A DNA stretch of 64,000 nucleotides, taken from Lonicera japonica (lineage: Eukaryota > Streptophyta > Magnoliopsida > Dipsacales > Caprifoliaceae). The stretch lies in contig CM038471.1 of the NCBI GenBank assembly GCA_021464415.1, positions 73,448,851-73,512,850 on the forward strand, in the 5' to 3' direction. Below, piece after piece: positions 1 to 11,540 of the stretch. A program made the translations under genes and the position numbers. Position 1 is the stretch's first letter. Every line of letters starts with the position of its first letter. The notes below the pieces were generated by a model. That model saw only the letters and a program-made list of their open reading frames with translations. It was not told the origin of the DNA and did not search any database.

Positions 1-2137
1 ATCGGGGTTGTATTCTCGTTACTAGTGCTTACCATGTTCCAGACCAAGCGCTAGACTCAAGGTTTAGTGCGTATCACTTTGCCCTAGAGGGTTCTTAGTG
101 CAAATACCATAAATAATGCTCTACAGTCGCCCATGTTCTAAAAATCGCTAGGTGCTCCTAGGTTGGCGAGGGGGGGCCTAGCGCCTAGGGGATTAATCGG
201 GGACTAGTCGGTCAAACGATTTTTTATTAAAAATATTATTTTAAATAAAATAATACTAACAAAATATAATATACCTTTCAAATTAACATTAATTGTCCAA
301 CATTCAACCAATAAAACATGCATTCCAAAAAAAGTCCAAATTTTAAAATAATAAATAAATAAAATTAACAAAAGAAAAATAAATAGGGGTGAAATTACAA
401 ATAACTAAAAATATATAAGGTGAAAATAATAATAATAAAACTTAATAAGACAAACCAAACCAAATATATATCATCTCTTTCCCCGTGAACCCAGCCCCCA
501 TTTCGCAGCAACCATCGAAACAAAACCCTAGCTGTCAGGGCCCGACATCTTCTCAGCCCCAACCCATCTCACCCTTGACCTCGACGATTTCTCACCGGCT
601 TCGACGACTTCACAGGTACGTACTCTCTCTCTCTCTATCTACGTCTTTCTCTATCTCAATCTCGTTCTCTCTCCCACGTCTCATCCACAACCAATCGGAA
701 AATCGGCGCCTAATCGTCGCCTAATCACTCCGGCGCCTAAACACAAACGACTTGCCCTAGGCCGGGCGGGGGAGGAGCGATTTCTGCCTAAGCGCCGCCT
801 AGGTGCGATTTTTAGAACACTGACAGTCGCATCTGATGGTATGAAACGTGTACATCTATCGTTAATAACCGATAATCACCCATTCTATGTGCACAAATCC
901 CAAAACCCCCGATTTCTAGGTTACATATATAGCTACTAGATGGGTTCATTGTGAATCTTGTGGTGTAAACATCAAAACATGTATTTAATTGTTAAATCAT
1001 GCAATAGAAGTGATAACCCATTCAAATCCATCACTAATTGAAGCCTCATCTAGCTCAAATCCCATGAGATGCAAACAACCTAGGGTTTAGATGAAAATCC
1101 CCAATTTCTGTTCAAATATCTAATGCAACAAGTAAACATTTGTAAAATAAGTTTTGTAATAGTGTTCCCACCTCTATTGACGATATTCTATGCGATTAAA
1201 GTGCTTCGAAAAGTGTAGACGCCAAAACCTCAAAATCCTAGCTTCCCTTTCAAGCTCACATTGAGGAAATGGAGGTAGGAGATGATAAATAGTGATGAAG
1301 GTGTGGATTTAGGGCACAAATCTTGGTTTATGACGAATAAATCATTAAAACCTCGAGAATCTCTCTTTCTCTCTCTAGAACTCTCTTGAGGTGATCTTGG
1401 GGTGTATGGGTCGAAATGGGTGCTTGGTGGTGATAAATGGTGAGAAAAATGGGTTAAAAATGGTTAAAATTCGACACACAGGGCTCTGGGATTGATCCTA
1501 GGTTTCAGGGATCGATCCCAGAAACACTCAGCCCAAATTTTGCATTTCACCACACTGACCACTGTTGGTATTTTGGGTATAACTCTTTGCTCGGAACTCG
1601 GATTGGGGTGATCTTTATGTCCACGGAAAGCTAATTCAAAGATTTACTACTTCTTAAGAGGAAGTGTCCCCAAATTATGGATGAATAATTCCTAGAAGTC
1701 CTTCGAAGATAGCTTCTCTGCCATTAAGCTACCGAACAAACAGATTTCACTAACCGGCCTAAGTCGCATGGCGTTTTGACCAACGACGAGTATGAATTGA
1801 CTTTCGGTCAAAACACAAAAGTTTTAGAATGCATCAAAACCTAGACATAAGAGCAAACAGTGACTAAATCGGATAAGAGACGGAGAAGTTACGGAGCTCC
1901 AAAGTTGGCTAAAATCAAAGAATCGCGTAATTCCGAAATGCACGATTTACGATCCGAAATCGATTCGGACCACCCGAATCACGAAACGATCATTCACACG
2001 AGTGTAATTGTACTAATATAACTAGTACGAAACGCTAGAACACTACGAGGCTCCATAACCCAAGATTTCACCACTCACAGTGAAATAAGTGGACGAATGA
2101 AGACGATTGCGGTGGAAGGAAAGAACGGGGTATTACA
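1..2137 (-). mobile_element. Probable Gypsy-type LTR sequence (reverse), interrupted by a hAT element
   Basis: On the minus strand this block would begin with TGTAATACCCCG (plus-strand CGGGGTATTACA ending at 2137), a start commonly seen in plant Gypsy LTRs. The stretch 840-2137 has no sustained reading frame and has the mixed composition of an LTR, including a motif ending in GGGATCGATCCCAG near 1508-1523. The other end of the element lies left of the window or is not recognisable, so LTR length, internal genes and target duplication cannot be given. The segment 131-822 is a later hAT insertion. The family assignment is from memory of plant LTR termini and is tentative. Confidence 0.4.
131..822. 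mobile_element. Non-autonomous hAT element, 692 bp
   Basis: The terminal inverted repeats are CCATGTTCTAAAAATCGC on the left and, read on the minus strand, CAGTGTTCTAAAAATCGC on the right. They are flanked by a perfect 8-bp direct repeat ACAGTCGC at 123-130 and 823-830, the hallmark of hAT insertion. The subterminal parts are rich in CCTAGG/CGCCTAGG motifs, as in related plant hAT elements. Inside is a pyrimidine-rich stretch (about 480-720) that reads like a captured 5' leader followed by a GTACGT donor-like site. No transposase is present, so movement would need a transposase from elsewhere. Confidence 0.85.
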
Positions 2138-2401
2138 GTAACGATTCTCCTATGGACGGTTAAGAAACACCATATGGCCCATATATTTCAGTAAATAAAC
2201 AGGGACTAAAATAAAAGACAATAACGACTGTCCTGGGAATAAAACACGACTATACTCGATTTTTTCCTTGCTGAAATGCAGAAAGACAAGTGAAGCCTAG
2301 ACATGCCAATGCTTTGGCTTTTGATAATAGTGACACAAAGATATTGCATTTATCTATTCTGCCATTTTCACATGCTAATGCTTATTGTTGTTGACAACCA
2401 G

Positions 2402-5400
2402 TTTGCACAAAGAGAAGAGTGGACCATTCTGTGTGACACGCTTGCTTCTAGACTCATGTATGCTGGCAATACACTAGCTGCAACTCTTTGTTATATATGT
2501 GCTGGAAATATTGATAAAACAGTGGAAATTTGGTCAAAGAATGTGACAACTGAGCATGAGGGGAAATCATACGTTGACCTTCTTCAGGTACGCATGGTAC
2601 ATTTACACATTTGATTATAATTATGTTCTAGCTAGAGATTTGATTCTATTTCATTATTTTATTAGGATTTAATGGAAAAGACCATGGTCCTTGCTTTGGC
2701 AACTGGGCAGAAGCGATTTAGCGCTTCCTTGTGCAAGCTTGTTGAGAAGTATGCTGAAATATTAGCAAGCCAAGGGCTTTTAACCACTGCAATGGAATAC
2801 TTGAAACTTATGGGGAGTGAGGAATTGACTCCTGAACTCATAATCTTACGGGATTGTATTGCCCTTGCAACCGAACCTGGTTTGTGCTTTTTTTTTTTAT
2901 CATCTTTTGTGATGAATTGCTTTCTCCTCAAATCTTCTTTCATATAAATTTTTGGGGTTAATATCTGTGATTTATGAGGAAAACAAGCATTCGAAGTTCT
3001 GACTTTCAATAAAACGAAAAGTTAAATTGGTCTCTAAGTTCTTTTTAATTGTCAACGAAATTTACTAGATAAAGATGGAAACACAGTAAAATGAGGACCG
3101 CATCCTCAAAACTAGGGTAGTACAAGGAAAGTGACCTCATATGGTCAAAACACCATTGGAACAAAAATATATTTCCTCAATTAGTCTCCATGATCTCTTT
3201 GAATTTCTGCCATTAAGAAGCTTTGCTTCAAGGATAAGCGTAGTTGGAGGCGAGGAGCTTCCCTACATGAGATTTACTTGTGAAGCTTTCAGCTTACTGT
3301 TTTTGGCTTAAGGAAAATTTCCCAATTTCTTAGCTTTTAGGGTGAGGTTTTATTTGAAAATTTTAAGTGATTTTTATTTTTTATTTTTACCATATGACAA
3401 GATAGGGTAACTGGAGGATTCTTTTGTCAATTTCTTTCATCATCATTATATTTCTGCATTTTATCGCTTAAATTTGCTCAAATATTTAATTTTTCAGTGT
3501 GAAAGCTGTTGCACCTTGGGCCCTTGGCACCGTCCATTTCTTTGCTTGTTTGCGATTTAGTCTGATTATTGGGGCTTATGCAGACCTTAATAGGCTGCGT
3601 TTGATAAGAGGGTGGGATAGGATAACTTTATCCTATCTTATGTTTGGTGTTTGTCGGGATTGGATATCGGGACGGATTATTTATCCCACTAAAGCTTCTT
3701 ATCCCACCGAGAGAAGGATTAACGAATCCCACCTCGGATTATTTTATCTTGTTTAGATGGGATTAAATAAGCATATCCGACTCTCTAATCCGGCACATCA
3801 AACACACCCTATAATAGGCACCAATACTTTGATTGTGGTTAGTAAGGGGGATTGTGAACTAAGAATTAGACTCTAAATCTCGAAAAGGTATCCTATCTTT
3901 CCCAGCCACTAGCTGCTTATGATGACAGATTATTAGTTTTTATATATAGGCATCGTTGCCCTTTGTCATGTACGGAGTATTTTTTATTTTTTATCACTGG
4001 GCTTTTTTCCTCCTCATTAACAAATGGCATATTCTGATTAGATAGTATCTATTGGATGCGTCAATGACTTGCACAGTTTTTCTTGTAGAATAAGTTTTCT
4101 GCTGCATGTCTAAATTAGGGCATGTCAGTTTTGCGCCAGCTGATTCTTTACTCTAACTGATGCAGAAAAAGAAGTACCGAAGTCTACAGATTTTGAGAAT
4201 TCTCAATCACAAAAGGGAGCTGTATATGGGGCTGACCAATCTGGTTATGGAGTTGTTGATTCCTCTCAATCTTATTACAAGGTGCTTTGCTTTGCATCTC
4301 TTCAGTGTGTAGTATATATATATATATTTTAATTTGCAGTATTTCTTTTAACTAAACTTGCCAAAAAGAGATGCCACAAGTATAGTCAAGTATCAGTTGA
4401 GTCATTTTCCTTGTAAAAAAAAGTATCAGTTGAGGGCTTAAGGCTTACTGGGTTCGGGGCACTAATGAGGTTAACCCTTCAGACACGGTTACACAAGTGG
4501 GTAATAAAACTCGTTAAGGTGTTATGCATGATACTACTCCCTTATATGGAATTATCACGATTGAAACACGAAAAACCAATGACACTAAGGTTGTGTTTGA
4601 TAAAAAAAAAATGGAAAGTGATTGATAAACATTACTATTTTACAAGAAGTTGGAGAAAGAGATGATTGATTTTGTAAGATGTTCTAAGACTTTTTTGATT
4701 TTCCACGGAATAAATTCTTTGGGTTGAGGGTATGACAAACTTTTCATGGAAAATAAGAACAATGTGGACAACATCTCACCAAATCACTTATCCTTTTTTT
4801 TTCCCCCAATTCTTATAAAATCTAGTTTTGTTTTCAATCATTATCCAACTTTTTATCAAATGCACCCCAAGTGTATGAACCTGATATAGTGATATGACAC
4901 AAAGACAGGTTTCCAGATTTTGTTTTAATCAGAGAATTTACTGCCTTGCCATTTTTGACACCTTTTCTTTTTGTGCTTTCTCCTCTTCTCAGGAAACAGC
5001 ACCATCGCCATTGCAGCAGAGTGTTCCTGGAAGTCCTTATGGAGAAAACTACCAACAACAGTCATATGGTGGTTCATATGGGAGAGGATATGGTGCTCCT
5101 GCTCCTTATCAACCTGCGCCCCAGCCTAGTATGTTTCTTCCATCTCAGGCACCTCAAATGCCCCAGGTATTTGCTTCACCAGGTTCATTTTCGTGTGGGA
5201 AATAATTATTTTGAGTTGCACTAACAATAATCATATTTTGTTCTTGGTGTTTATTCTTGCGAAAAGATTGTTCTTCCGTTGCTATATTTGTTTACTGCCT
5301 AAAATGATCAGTTACAGTCACGATCTGGTTTGGCAAAACTTATGCTTTTACCTGCTAAAAGTTTCCCTTCTTATATCTCTCTCCGCCAGATTGCCGTTAC

Positions 5401-7423
5401 TCGAGTAAATTCCAGACTATTGTCGCTTATTGTCTGATTTTCGGTTATCCTTCTCGTTTCAGATGAACTTTGCACCACCTCCAGTTACCACTCAGCCTGC
5501 AGTGGTACCCTTCATTCCCTCAACCCCTCCAGTGTTGAGAAACGTGGAGCAATATCAGCAGCCCACATTGGGTTCCCAGTTATATCCTGTATGTATAATC
5601 ATTATTTTTCATCTTCATTGGTATTTGTTAATTACATGTTTATTGTGCCAACTGAAATTCTCTTTGCTTACCTCTCTCAGGGAAATGCTAACCCTACTTA
5701 CCAAGCTGGACCTCCAGCGGCTGGTTCACTTAGCCATATCCCATCTCAAGTGGGTCCAGCTTCTGGGCACAAGATTCCTCAGGTTGTGGCTCCCACCTCA
5801 ACACCTAGGGGATTTATGCCAATTAATAATTCTGGAGTACAAAGACCTGGGATGGGTTCACAGCCTCCTAGTCCAACCCGTTCAGCACCAGTACCACCAG
5901 CTGCAACTCCTGCAGCTCCCCCACCTACAGTGCAAACAGTTGATACTTCAAATGTGCCAGGTAATCTTTCCCCCTCTCTTGATTGCTAAACATTAGCTAC
6001 ATATTAAATGCGTCCTGAAATAACAAAATTACCATCAATTTGAAAAATGTAGAATAGAGATTCGTACCCATGATCTTTCCTGTAAGGGACATGTAGCTTA
6101 ACCACGTAAGAAAACTGTGTCATATGACCTTGAAGTCAACCCAAGGGGTTGCCATAGCGGTAAGGGCGAACTTGAAACTATGTGGGTAGGCGCATGGTCT
6201 CAGGTTCGATTCCTCGCTGTCTGAAACCTTTTTCTTGGGCCACTGGGGGCGTCTCCTGGTCGAGCAACCAAGTCCTCATGGGATTAGTGGGGGTGGGGCC
6301 CTGATACCCATGGTTATCAAAAAAAAATAAAAAAAAAATAATTATATGACCTTGAAGTCAATGTCATAAAAATAAGTATAATACTGACACGCATCGAGTG
6401 ATGTATGTATATACATCAAATACTGCTCACCACCTATGGCCATATCTTTTGTTACCCTTATAGCAGAATACTAGAGAGTTGTTTGGCAGGACAGAGAAAT
6501 AGAGAGGTACTTCATCGAGATGTATTTTAATTTGGTCGGAAGAATACCTTCTTTTTTATTGGGGTGGGGATGGGTACAAACTACAAACCTAAGAATTACA
6601 CGACCTATTGTGGAAGTGTTTTCAAATTCACTTCTTGCTAATGGTCACAGTTGGAATAATCTGATGCTGAATTCCTATTATTTGGCCTTTCATGCTTTTT
6701 ACATTTTGCACTTTATATATTCTTTTTATTTGCTTTAATGTATACTGATGGCTGACCCTTTTTCCCCTATTCTGTGTGACGATTTATAGTTTCTAGTTTC
6801 CAGCTAGTTCATATATATTTTATTTGTCTGTGGTGACCAGCCCAGCAAAGGCCTGTTATTGCAACTCTGAAGAGACTCTTTAACGAGACATCAGAGGCAT
6901 TAGGAGGACCACGTGCAAACCCAGCTAAGAAGCGGGAAATAGAGGACAATTCAAGGAAAATAGGTGCCTTGTTTGCAAAACTCAACAGCGGAGACATATC
7001 TAAAAATGCCGGGGAAAAGCTTGTTCAGCTCTGCCAAGCTCTGGACAATGGTGATTTTAGTAGTGCCCTCCAAATCCAGGCAAGTTTCCATTTTTCATCT
7101 TTTCAAATTTAAGCCCCTTTTGGTCAGCAGCGCAAAAATAAGATCACCCAGGTGAAAAGTAAAAATAGTGAAAACTACTTTTCACTTGTTAGGCATTGAA
7201 TTTCGTTCATTATTTTTGTTCAAACTTTCATCTGATTAGGGGAGAATCATTTATGTACTTTTGCTATTTTTTTGGATAGAAACAAATGGGTCCTTAATTG
7301 AAGCGCAAATTTTTAACGACTGTTGTGTTGCAGGTACTACTTACCACAAGTGACTGGGATGAATGCAACTTCTGGTTAGCGACGCTCAAAAGAATGATCA
7401 AGACCAGGCAGAATGTGAGATAG
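2402..7423 (+). CDS. SEC31: SEC31 COPII coat protein, C-terminal exons
   Basis: Eight exons join in frame: 2402-2587, 2666-2879, 4166-4281, 4993-5166, 5463-5588, 5681-5960, 6841-7079 and 7334-7423 (TAG 7421-7423), giving 474 residues. The product matches the C-terminal part of plant SEC31, the outer cage subunit of COPII vesicles that assembles with SEC13 over SEC23/24-SAR1 at ER exit sites. The first two exons (FAQREEW to about ALATEP) are the alpha-solenoid. Exons 3-6 form the Pro/Gln/Tyr-rich linker expected to contact SEC23. Exons 7-8 are the conserved helical C terminus ending KTRQNVR. The intron after 7079 starts with GC (GCAAGT) instead of GT. The WD40 half and first solenoid part are not seen upstream; known plant SEC31 proteins are about 1,100 residues. 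The 5' half is either left of the window behind a TE-filled intron or lost. No frame damage is seen in these exons. Confidence 0.9.
3591..3811. mobile_element. MITE with TAA target duplication, in a SEC31 intron
   Basis: Ends are TAGGCTGCGTTTGAT and, on the minus strand, TAGGGTGTGTTTGAT (13 of 15 identical). A TAA lies directly outside each end (3588-3590 and 3812-3814), which fits a PIF/Harbinger-type MITE. The interior has internally complementary TTATCC/GGATAA stretches. No coding sequence. Confidence 0.65.
4587..4870. mobile_element. MITE of the 'GTGTTTGATAAA' end type, in a SEC31 intron
   Basis: The left end AAGGTTGTGTTTGATAAA and the minus-strand right end TTGGGGTGCATTTGATAAA form imperfect terminal inverted repeats. 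The interior GTTGGAGAAAGAGATGA reappears in the element at 54992-55248, so the two belong to one family. Target duplication not clear. Confidence 0.5.
6140..6343 (+). mobile_element. tRNA-derived SINE with perfect 18-bp target duplication
   Basis: The 5' part carries an A-box-like TGCCATAGCGG and a perfect B box GGTTCGATTCC about 50 bp downstream, the internal RNA polymerase III promoter of tRNA-derived SINEs. The 3' end is an A-rich tail (runs of A broken by T). The element is bracketed by the exact direct repeat ATATGACCTTGAAGTCAA at 6122-6139 and 6344-6361, the mark of LINE-mediated retroposition. It lies in the SEC31 intron between 5960 and 6841. The perfect duplication suggests a fairly recent insertion. 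Confidence 0.85.
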
Positions 7424-8372
7424 ATAAATTGAGTCAGTCTTATGTTCTCTTCTATTAGGCATATGCCAAACCAAACCGAACCCCTTTTCAGATCTTGTGG
7501 GGTTAGTCAGTGGGACAGACCGAACCCACCTCGTTTCCCTCTCAGTGTGTACACAAGAACTGGGCATCTTTAGAGTTTTGGTTATTTATTTCTCCTTACA
7601 TTTCGTACCCCCAATATATCATGGTCAATTAAATTTTCGATGTTCTTCTTTTGGCTATATTTTGGAAAGCACAGATAGAGAAAAGATAGATCTCAGAATA
7701 TTGGACTTTCAGGTGCTTGTTCTTTTTAATTTTGTAGTTTGTGTATTGGTTGAGAATATAGAAGTTGGTTTCTTGATTTTTAATAGATTGGCTTAAAATT
7801 TAACTGTTTTCCACCAACATTCGCCCAATGAGCATTTTATATTCGTGTGGAGGCCATTATTGTACCAAACTTGGTAAGATATGGAACTTAAGCCTTTTTC
7901 TTTCGATGGAGCAGGGGGTTGCAGTTAGTGGTTATTCATTTTGGCATGCAGCCTATGTTAAATAACATCTACATCGTCTAGCCCAATAGGCATTCCACCT
8001 GCCTTGAAGTTATGACATTTTCTAATTTTCAATTTCACTCGTGTGAGCTTATTTAAATATTGGGTTGCAGCCATTTATTGTAAGGTGTTTCGAACCCTAG
8101 AGCCTTTGGCAAGAATTTACACGCTATTTACTATTTATACACCAACTATTTTTGTTTTAAATTACTTATTCTCGAAGTGTGATTCACGTGCTCAAAAAAT
8201 TAGCAATATGCATGTACAAACGCCCCCAGTATGCGGACTCTTATTGTTCTCTCCAAAGGTTGAATAACAGAATTTGTTTTGTTGAAAAAAGTTAAAACTC
8301 AGTGTGCAGCTTCTGTTGCTCGCTGCCTGATACTTGCCTCTTGGTTTTGTACTTGTCAACGGTTAGGGTTTT

Positions 8373-8547
8373 TTGGGCCAGTTTTCATGCACCTCATTTA
8401 GTTCCTCTCTTGGGATCTTAAGGATGCACTCTCTCACAATACATGTACACAAGTTTTAAACTCCTATTGTGCTTTTCACAGTGATCGAACCTTTGGTTGA
8501 CAAGCGAATGGAGCATTTCTCTTACCAACGAGACCAACCCCTTGTGG
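8373..8547 (-). mobile_element. SINE-like element, reverse strand
   Basis: Read on the minus strand, the block starts CAAGGGGTTGGTCTCGTTGG, resembling a tRNA A-box region, and has a B-box-like AGGTTCGATCACT about 45 bp later. The 3' boundary and target duplication were not identified, so the limits are approximate. Confidence 0.4.
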
Positions 8548-9449
8548 GTATTTGTAGATTCTCAATAAATGGCTAGATTTAATAAAAAAAGTCAACTTCT
8601 GTTATTTGGTTTAGACTGTACTTATCTTGGTTGAGCAACAACTCTATAATGTACGTGTTAGCTGGACTCTTATTGTTGGAAGAAAAAAAACTATAATATC
8701 GGATAAGTTTACTGGTAGTCCCTTTAGTTCACGCTTTTAGTACTTATTTTTGTTGCAATATGTTCGTTGGAGGATAACAATCGTTTTTAGTCCTTATTTT
8801 TGCGAAGGTATACAAATGTTAATGTACTATATGTTGAAAAAATAATGAACTAAAAATGTAAAATATTGTGCATTTGTTTTAACATGTTATTTGCTGAAAT
8901 AGAGAAATAAAAACACAATTTTGTTGAGTATGCTTGTCAACACATTTGGACTAAAAACACTTTGTTGGTTATTTTTAAGTTTGGTCCATTTTTTGTTCAC
9001 AACAATGCTTTATGTGCCAATGCGATACTCGTTCGAAGAAATAGGAAACCAAAAATATAAGATGTTATTTACTATTTAGTCCTTTTCTTTTTTTAATTGA
9101 ACGTATTGTTTTGTCCTTTATTCACATTGTTACTGTAGAAGGTGAGTACAAAGTTTTCATTATACTCAACTTTTACTTTTGTCCAATTTGAAGAGAATTT
9201 TTTTGTGAGGATGAGTTTGGTTACACAAATTTAAAATTATGTTAGAATTATAATTCTTGAAATTACAATGACAGAGAATTATATTACCACTGTTTAGATT
9301 ATTTGTAGTTTTTATTTGAAATTTCAAAAAAAAGATAAAAAAATATGAGTTCCAAGAACTTCTGCCACCACGGTCTATTGCCGGAGCTCTGACAGCAGGT
9401 GATAGCATTGTGAGGTTGGACGAAATTTCTTGAATATGTATGTACGTAC

Positions 9450-9486
<37 letters not shown>

Positions 9487-9570
9487 AAGAGTTTTCAATG
9501 GTTACCTTCTCTCTTTACCCATAAATGGGTACTGATATAATTAATGCACATTGATGAGTTGGCATATCCC

Positions 9571-9596
9571 TTAACCTGTTATAGCAGGTTAAGGTG
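9571..9596. repeat. 26-bp near-perfect palindrome
   Basis: CCTTAACCTG and CAGGTTAAGG flank a 6-base centre (TTATAG), forming a 10-bp stem. It lies about 320 bp upstream of the gene at 9918. It could be a protein-binding site or a TE footprint; nothing else is known of it. Confidence 0.6.
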
Positions 9597-9917
9597 ATCG
9601 GATCTTTTTTTTTTAATTAATCTTTTAGATTCTTTAAAGATTCCATTTGCCAAACAGACTTGGTATAACCCAATTCCGAATTAGGATAAGTGCTTATGGG
9701 TGTTTTAGTCATTTCAGTTTTATAGTTAATTAATGGCATATGTTTATAGGAAATAACACTTCAAAATAGATTTGAGTTTGATTTTTTATCTCTATATATC
9801 ATGTTACATTTTACATACAACTTTACTTTCTTTGCTTTTTGTTTGTTTATTTTTTTGGTCTGAGTCTTTGAGAGAGAAAGAAAAGTAAAATACAGAGCTG
9901 CTTCTTCTTCTTCTAAG

Positions 9918-10807
9918 ATGAGATTTGTTGGAGCATCACAGCAAGTTCCAACAAGATCACGTAACTACCGGAGAAGATCAAGAGAGATCGTAGACAATGC
10001 TCGCCGATATTTTTTCCTAAAAAAGTCTGAGGAATCATCATCATCAAGATTCAAGAATCGAGATAGAACCAGTCGTACGAAGCTTGATCTGTGTTCCTCA
10101 CACGGTTTTTTGGTAATATTTGTGTATAGTCTGCTTGTTTGTTTTTGTTTTTTTTCCTGTATTCGAGAATTGCTTAACATGTTTTCTTATTTTAACCAAT
10201 AATATCTGTACATCTTAAATTATTAGGATTGTACTAGTAATGAAAATGTTAATCTAATTGAAGATGACGATGTCCCAATACCACCTTGGACCTTTCTTAT
10301 TCCAGATCAAGATAGTGATCCAATGACTATAAATATACCATCAGATGTTAACATGAACAATATGCAGATTCCAGAACATGTTAGATTTGTAAGTGGATAT
10401 GTTTTTTAATGTTTGTTCTTACTTTTTTCTTTTATATATATATTTTTATTATCCTATGTTTGATACATAATATAATTTTACAAATGTAGGTTAGTGTTAA
10501 GAAAGTGTCTACCTTGCTGAGAATGATTGTTGGGTTGCAAAACATACTGGTTTCGAAGATTCTAGAATCGAGAGATAGGTTGAATGCTTCTAACGTTGTA
10601 ATACATGAGTTACGACGTCGTATTGTAAGTACCGTTTGATTTGATTATATGAGTATTTAATGTACTTGGTTGATTAATAACATAAAACTTATTTTTTATT
10701 TGTTTTCTTTGCAGCAAGAATATGAAGGCAATCAAAACAGAAATGGAGATGAGGAAGATGGATTGGTGACAAGTGAAGTAGTGCCCAGAGCCGGAGGTGG
10801 ACGTTGA
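9918..10807 (+). CDS. Unrecognised four-exon gene, basic N terminus plus helical segment
   Basis: Exons 9918-10112, 10227-10388, 10490-10624 and 10715-10807 join in frame across GT-AG introns, all in phase 0, giving 194 residues. I do not recognise the family. Residues 1-65 are strongly basic (RSRNYRRRSRE, then many K/R/S) and could bind nucleic acid or act as a nuclear signal. Residues 66-119 are acidic and Pro/Asn-rich (EDDDVPIPPW). Residues 120-164 look like one amphipathic helix with regular hydrophobic spacing (VSTLLRMIVGLQNILVSKIL), suited to self-association. The C terminus is polar and ends AGGGR. Four exons closing precisely without a stop argue for a real gene. It converges on the GRF zinc-finger gene at 11541-11900. 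It could be a plant gene of unknown role or an accessory gene of a transposon; no transposase is seen nearby. Confidence 0.65.
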
Positions 10808-11051
10808 TTATGAAAGATATTTTTATTTATTTACTGGTGAAATAAAAATTATAATATCATTAATGCATTGAAGTCTCATGTATATATGTATTTTTATTTT
10901 TATTTAAGACCCAGCTGGATATTGAAACAGCTTATTTGAGGAAATATAGAATTTGTATTTTTGTCTTTTAAGTCTCATCAGTAAAATTTATCTGTAAGAT
11001 GCAAATGGGTTTAATTAACAAAGATTTTGATAAAATTTAATTGAAAACACC

Positions 11052-11374
11052 ACCCGTTTGGTTGTGTAAATTACCTAATTTTAGAATTATGGAATTTTCG
11101 ATTGAAGAATTATGAATTTGATCATTTATGAATAATTCAATTCCAATTGTTAGAATAATGTTCCCTTTTGTTCTATGTCATTTAAAATTTTGTCTAGATG
11201 CATCAACATCACGGGTAGATACTAGATCTTTTCGAAAAATAGAGTTGGAATGAATTATTAAATTCTTGAATTTGGGGCAATTTCAAGTTTTACTTGAAAT
11301 GACTAATTTGAGTTTTTGTGAATCAACTTGAATTATTATCTTTACAACTGTTCAATTTACACAACCAAATACTA
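11052..11374. mobile_element. MITE between two convergent small genes
   Basis: The left end CGTTTGGTTGTGTAAATT and the minus-strand right end TATTTGGTTGTGTAAATT form near-perfect inverted repeats around a 323-bp AT-rich, non-coding block. Target duplication not resolved. A related end-like stretch (AGTTTGGTTACACAAATT) occurs near 9214. Confidence 0.55.
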
Positions 11375-11540
11375 ATAAATTAAAATTTTGTAAATTAGTT
11401 AATTGTAAATTATCTAATCCGCAATTTGAAGGACAATGAAACCGTAACTGATTTTTACATATCAAATAATATTATGCAAAACAAAAGAAGAAACACAATG
11501 GATAGAACAAAGATCAAATTTTATTGAAATAACTTATTTT

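Larger units (their letters stand above)
7424..9917. other. Intergenic region after SEC31
   Basis: The SEC31 3' UTR probably occupies the first few hundred bases. I find no gene in the rest. It holds a SINE-like block (8373-8547), AT-rich sequence with short A and T runs, a (TA)n microsatellite at about 9452-9484 and a palindrome at 9571-9596. The stretch just before 9918 holds a TATA-like TCTATATATC near 9790 and a purine-rich leader that probably serve the next gene. Confidence 0.6.

Noticed and set aside
485..724. 79-residue frame MNPAPISQQ
   Set aside because: It lies inside the hAT element in a CT-rich leader-like stretch and runs across a donor-like site.
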